Shown piece after piece: positions 61,740 through 64,000 of a stretch of DNA of 64,000 nucleotides (within the stretch, counting starts at the first letter, position 1; the number at the start of each line of letters is the position of its first letter). The stretch is taken from the NCBI GenBank assembly GCA_039105265.1, contig JAPFFF010000042.1, forward strand, positions 620,001-684,000. Reading direction: 5' to 3'. Origin of the DNA: Tritrichomonas musculus. Lineage: Eukaryota; Parabasalia; Tritrichomonadida; Tritrichomonadidae. The position numbers were made by a program, and so were the translations under genes. Below the pieces are notes generated by a model, which was not told the DNA's origin, ran no database searches, and saw only the letters and a program-made list of their open reading frames with translations.

Positions 61740-63371
61740 AAAATTTGACAATATCAACGTATTGTTCACATAATCTTTTTAACAGCGATAACTTTTTCCA
61801 TTTTCTTATTTTGGAACTTCCCTGTTAAAAAGATATCAACAGATTCTTCATCATCATCAACAGATTTACCGAATCGTACACGACCAAACTCATATAACGC
61901 GACATCCCAACCTGTTTTACTCATACAATTCCATGCTCTATCTCGCAGTTCGTTTAAGTATCTCTCATATCTGTTGTTCGGTATCTAGTACTTTCTCTTA
62001 TTCATGTGTTTACCATATCGAACATATACATATACATCCGAGTTTCGATTTCGGTTTCGACCTAGAAACTGTTTAACATTGGACACAGTATCGATATATG
62101 TTTGGACGAATACAGATAGAATATTCTCTTTAATGGACTGTCCGTTCTGGATAAATGAGGTAGATATAATAACAGTACATCTTCATCAAATAAACCATCT
62201 TCATTCAACTTAACCTCTTTGTTATCACCTGTATATAACACAACCTTATATCTATCTTTCAACATCTCTTTCAATAACCTACACTCTTTCTTATCTTCGA
62301 TCTTAATTAATACTTTATCGTAGTTCATTCGTTTTGTATCAATTAAGTTAACTATCTCAACACGTTGTTCATCAACATTCGATATCAACTTATTAACGTA
62401 TATATTTCGATTGTATCTCTTATCGATATGTGATTAACGATTATGTAATCTCTGAAACATGCGAAGTGTTTAATATCGTCAGCAGTAGCACTTAATAACG
62501 CAACTCGATCGAACTCTTTGGTTATCTCTATCAATCCAATATGTTGTAGTAACATATGCGCTTCATCAATCACTAGAAAGTAATCTAATCGTTGCTCTTT
62601 CATATAGTATTCTTCAATTAGATCACCTAAGCACTTAGAAGCTGTATTGTAAGTAGTAATAATTATATCAACTCCCTTATGTACAGCTTTATGGAATTCA
62701 CTAAACGCATTATCATTAACACATAATCGAATGGAATTAACATCCATATCACTCAACTTGGTATAGAACTCTGTGGCTATATTCACTGTTGGAACTATTA
62801 CCATAAACCTCTCTGTAATATGTGATGCAATCCATTTACGAATCGCTGTCGATTTACCAGAACCGATTGGAGCTTCATAGATGAACTTTTTGGTCCGGAT
62901 TTGTTTAGTGATCTTCCGTAAATCATACTTATCATGGTCTATGTAATAACAAGGAGAGTCATCAAAGTCGACATAACCGAGAAAGTTTCCATTCTCATCA
63001 TAACGTTCTATAATATCATCAACACAAAGTTTATGTTCACCACTAGTGAGGTGTTTAATCGATGTTTCATCTTTTAATGGTTTGTCGTTCTTATCGAAAT
63101 AACCTTCACATCGTATAGTGTATAACCGTTCAGGGATCTCATCAAACATCTGCCATCGAATATATGATGGATCATGGATTTCAACCGGCTGTTCATTCAC
63201 GACTGTCTGTTCTTCAATTACTTTCAATAGATCATCGTCAGCGTCAGGAACTGGATCTCTATAATCATCAACAGACTCCCATTTAATACGTTCGTGATAA
63301 TACAACATAGTGTTCAGCGTCATTGGTTTCATTCGGATAAAATTTTCATTTAGATCACATATCAAACTCAT
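61740..63371 (-). mobile_element. broken helicase gene of a virus-like or other large replicating element
   Basis: The minus strand encodes a superfamily 2 helicase. The parts visible are an N-terminal region with no recognised domain, a Walker A motif (APIGSGKSTAIRKW), DEAH in the form VIDEAHMLL, and a motif III-type LLSATADD. A second helicase lobe and a C-terminal region with no known domain follow. Such helicases are known in Polinton-like elements, giant-virus-related DNA and origin-binding proteins; which applies cannot be fixed from this piece. Codon use is visibly less A/T-extreme than in the host genes, a sign of separate origin. The gene is broken in a few places (at least three), so it is a fossil of moderate age. 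No capsid, integrase or polymerase gene is in view; the rest, if present, lies beyond the window. Confidence 0.55.
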
Positions 63372-64000
63372 TGTTTATACATTTATTCATCAATTATATG
63401 CTACAATTGTCCTTCATTATATGCCACTAATAGTTCTACTTTATTGGACACAATCTCGCTATGTCGTATATGAGTATAGCTATGGAATTGTTTCAGGACG
63501 GTTTCCATATTATTAATCTCTCTAATGAATTGTTTCCGGACGGTTTCCATATTATTATAGTCGATTTTGCCTATTATTATAGCATTTATTTTATGTTATC
63601 GTTATTGAATTGTCATATATTAATAGATCGTAGACATATATCTTTAGTCTTGTGCCACAAGTAGCACTAAATTAAATACCAAAACAGCTGATTTTGGGGG
63701 GTTTTCGTCAATTAAATTAGCTGTCACGCGACTGTGGCGGGTATATATACTAATTTAATCGAGGATGACAAAAATGCAATTTTTGTTAGACTGAATGAAT
63801 TAGGGTTAGTAAGGGCGAAGGGTGCGTAGTACCTGGAGAACATACTAACCTTACTACTGCGCAGATTGTTTGATATTCCATAAAACTTTTTAATTTTGCT
63901 CAAAAGATAATTTTATTCAACATTTAAAGCATGATGTTATAATTTAAAAATTGTCTCGTCTACATCTTTTGCTTTTGATATAGAAGGAATGGTATGTAGA
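63372..64000. other. upstream region of the helicase relic
   Basis: No gene is recognised. Two copies of a 32-bp block (GAATTGTTTC...GACGGTTTCC) lie at about 63,484-63,515 and 63,526-63,557. From about 63,690 the sequence is GC-richer and contains GTCACGCGACTGTGGCGGG, a TATATATA stretch and inverted AAATTAG/CTAATTT arms. These may be the promoter or terminal region of the helicase-bearing element. An isolated TTAGGGTTAG near 63,800 is not a telomere array. Confidence 0.4.

Noticed and set aside
63795-63820. Telomere-like TTAGGGTTAG
   Set aside because: Only about one and a half units and no array; coding-like DNA continues on one side.

Overview
The window is very AT-rich nuclear DNA from a unicellular eukaryote, most probably a trichomonad (parabasalid) of the Tritrichomonas/Trichomonas kind. 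The reasons are very long genes without visible introns (two of about 8.8 kb), short A/T-only intergenic stretches, and a typical trichomonad gene set: ankyrin/DUF3447-type and BspA-like leucine-rich-repeat genes, an Akt-like PH kinase, R2R3 Myb, DENN and giant BEACH proteins, plus Mutator-, hAT- and mariner-type DNA transposons. No rRNA, tRNA or CRISPR was recognised. The assignment is an inference from gene content, not from a marker gene.

Layout. 0-5.4 kb is decayed: direct and tandem repeats, a truncated Mutator/Kolobok-like transposase, a 20-bp tandem array, and the wrecks of an amino-acid transporter and a family 2 glycosyltransferase. 5.6-37.9 kb is the main gene block: a BTB-like coiled-coil protein, a small unknown gene, a 2931-aa BEACH-WD40 protein ending in a tiny FYVE-like zinc knuckle, an Akt-like kinase, a coiled-coil protein, a second giant BEACH protein (2911 aa), a four-EF-hand protein, a deleted mariner copy, an ankyrin/LRR gene with a broken middle, and a 900-aa acidic protein with repeated RL motifs. 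37.9-41.8 kb is a gene graveyard with a second, dead DUF3447 copy. 41.9-51.8 kb holds an XRN-family exonuclease, a DENN protein and a 1075-aa acidic protein. 51.9-61.7 kb is repeat territory around one Myb gene. It holds several non-autonomous transposons with clean target-site duplications, nested inside each other between 56.9 and 60.7 kb. 61.7-64 kb carries a broken helicase gene of a virus-like or other large replicating element that probably runs off the window.

How the genes relate. Several living genes point to membrane traffic and phosphoinositide signalling (two BEACH giants, a PH-domain kinase between them, a DENN protein). Five gene pairs are head-to-head across 220-780 bp, which suggests shared promoters. 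These are ordinary eukaryotic genes, not an operon. The most interesting structures are the transposon nest, the short-looped FYVE-like end of the first BEACH protein, the exonuclease with an altered phosphate-pocket residue, and the RL-motif protein.
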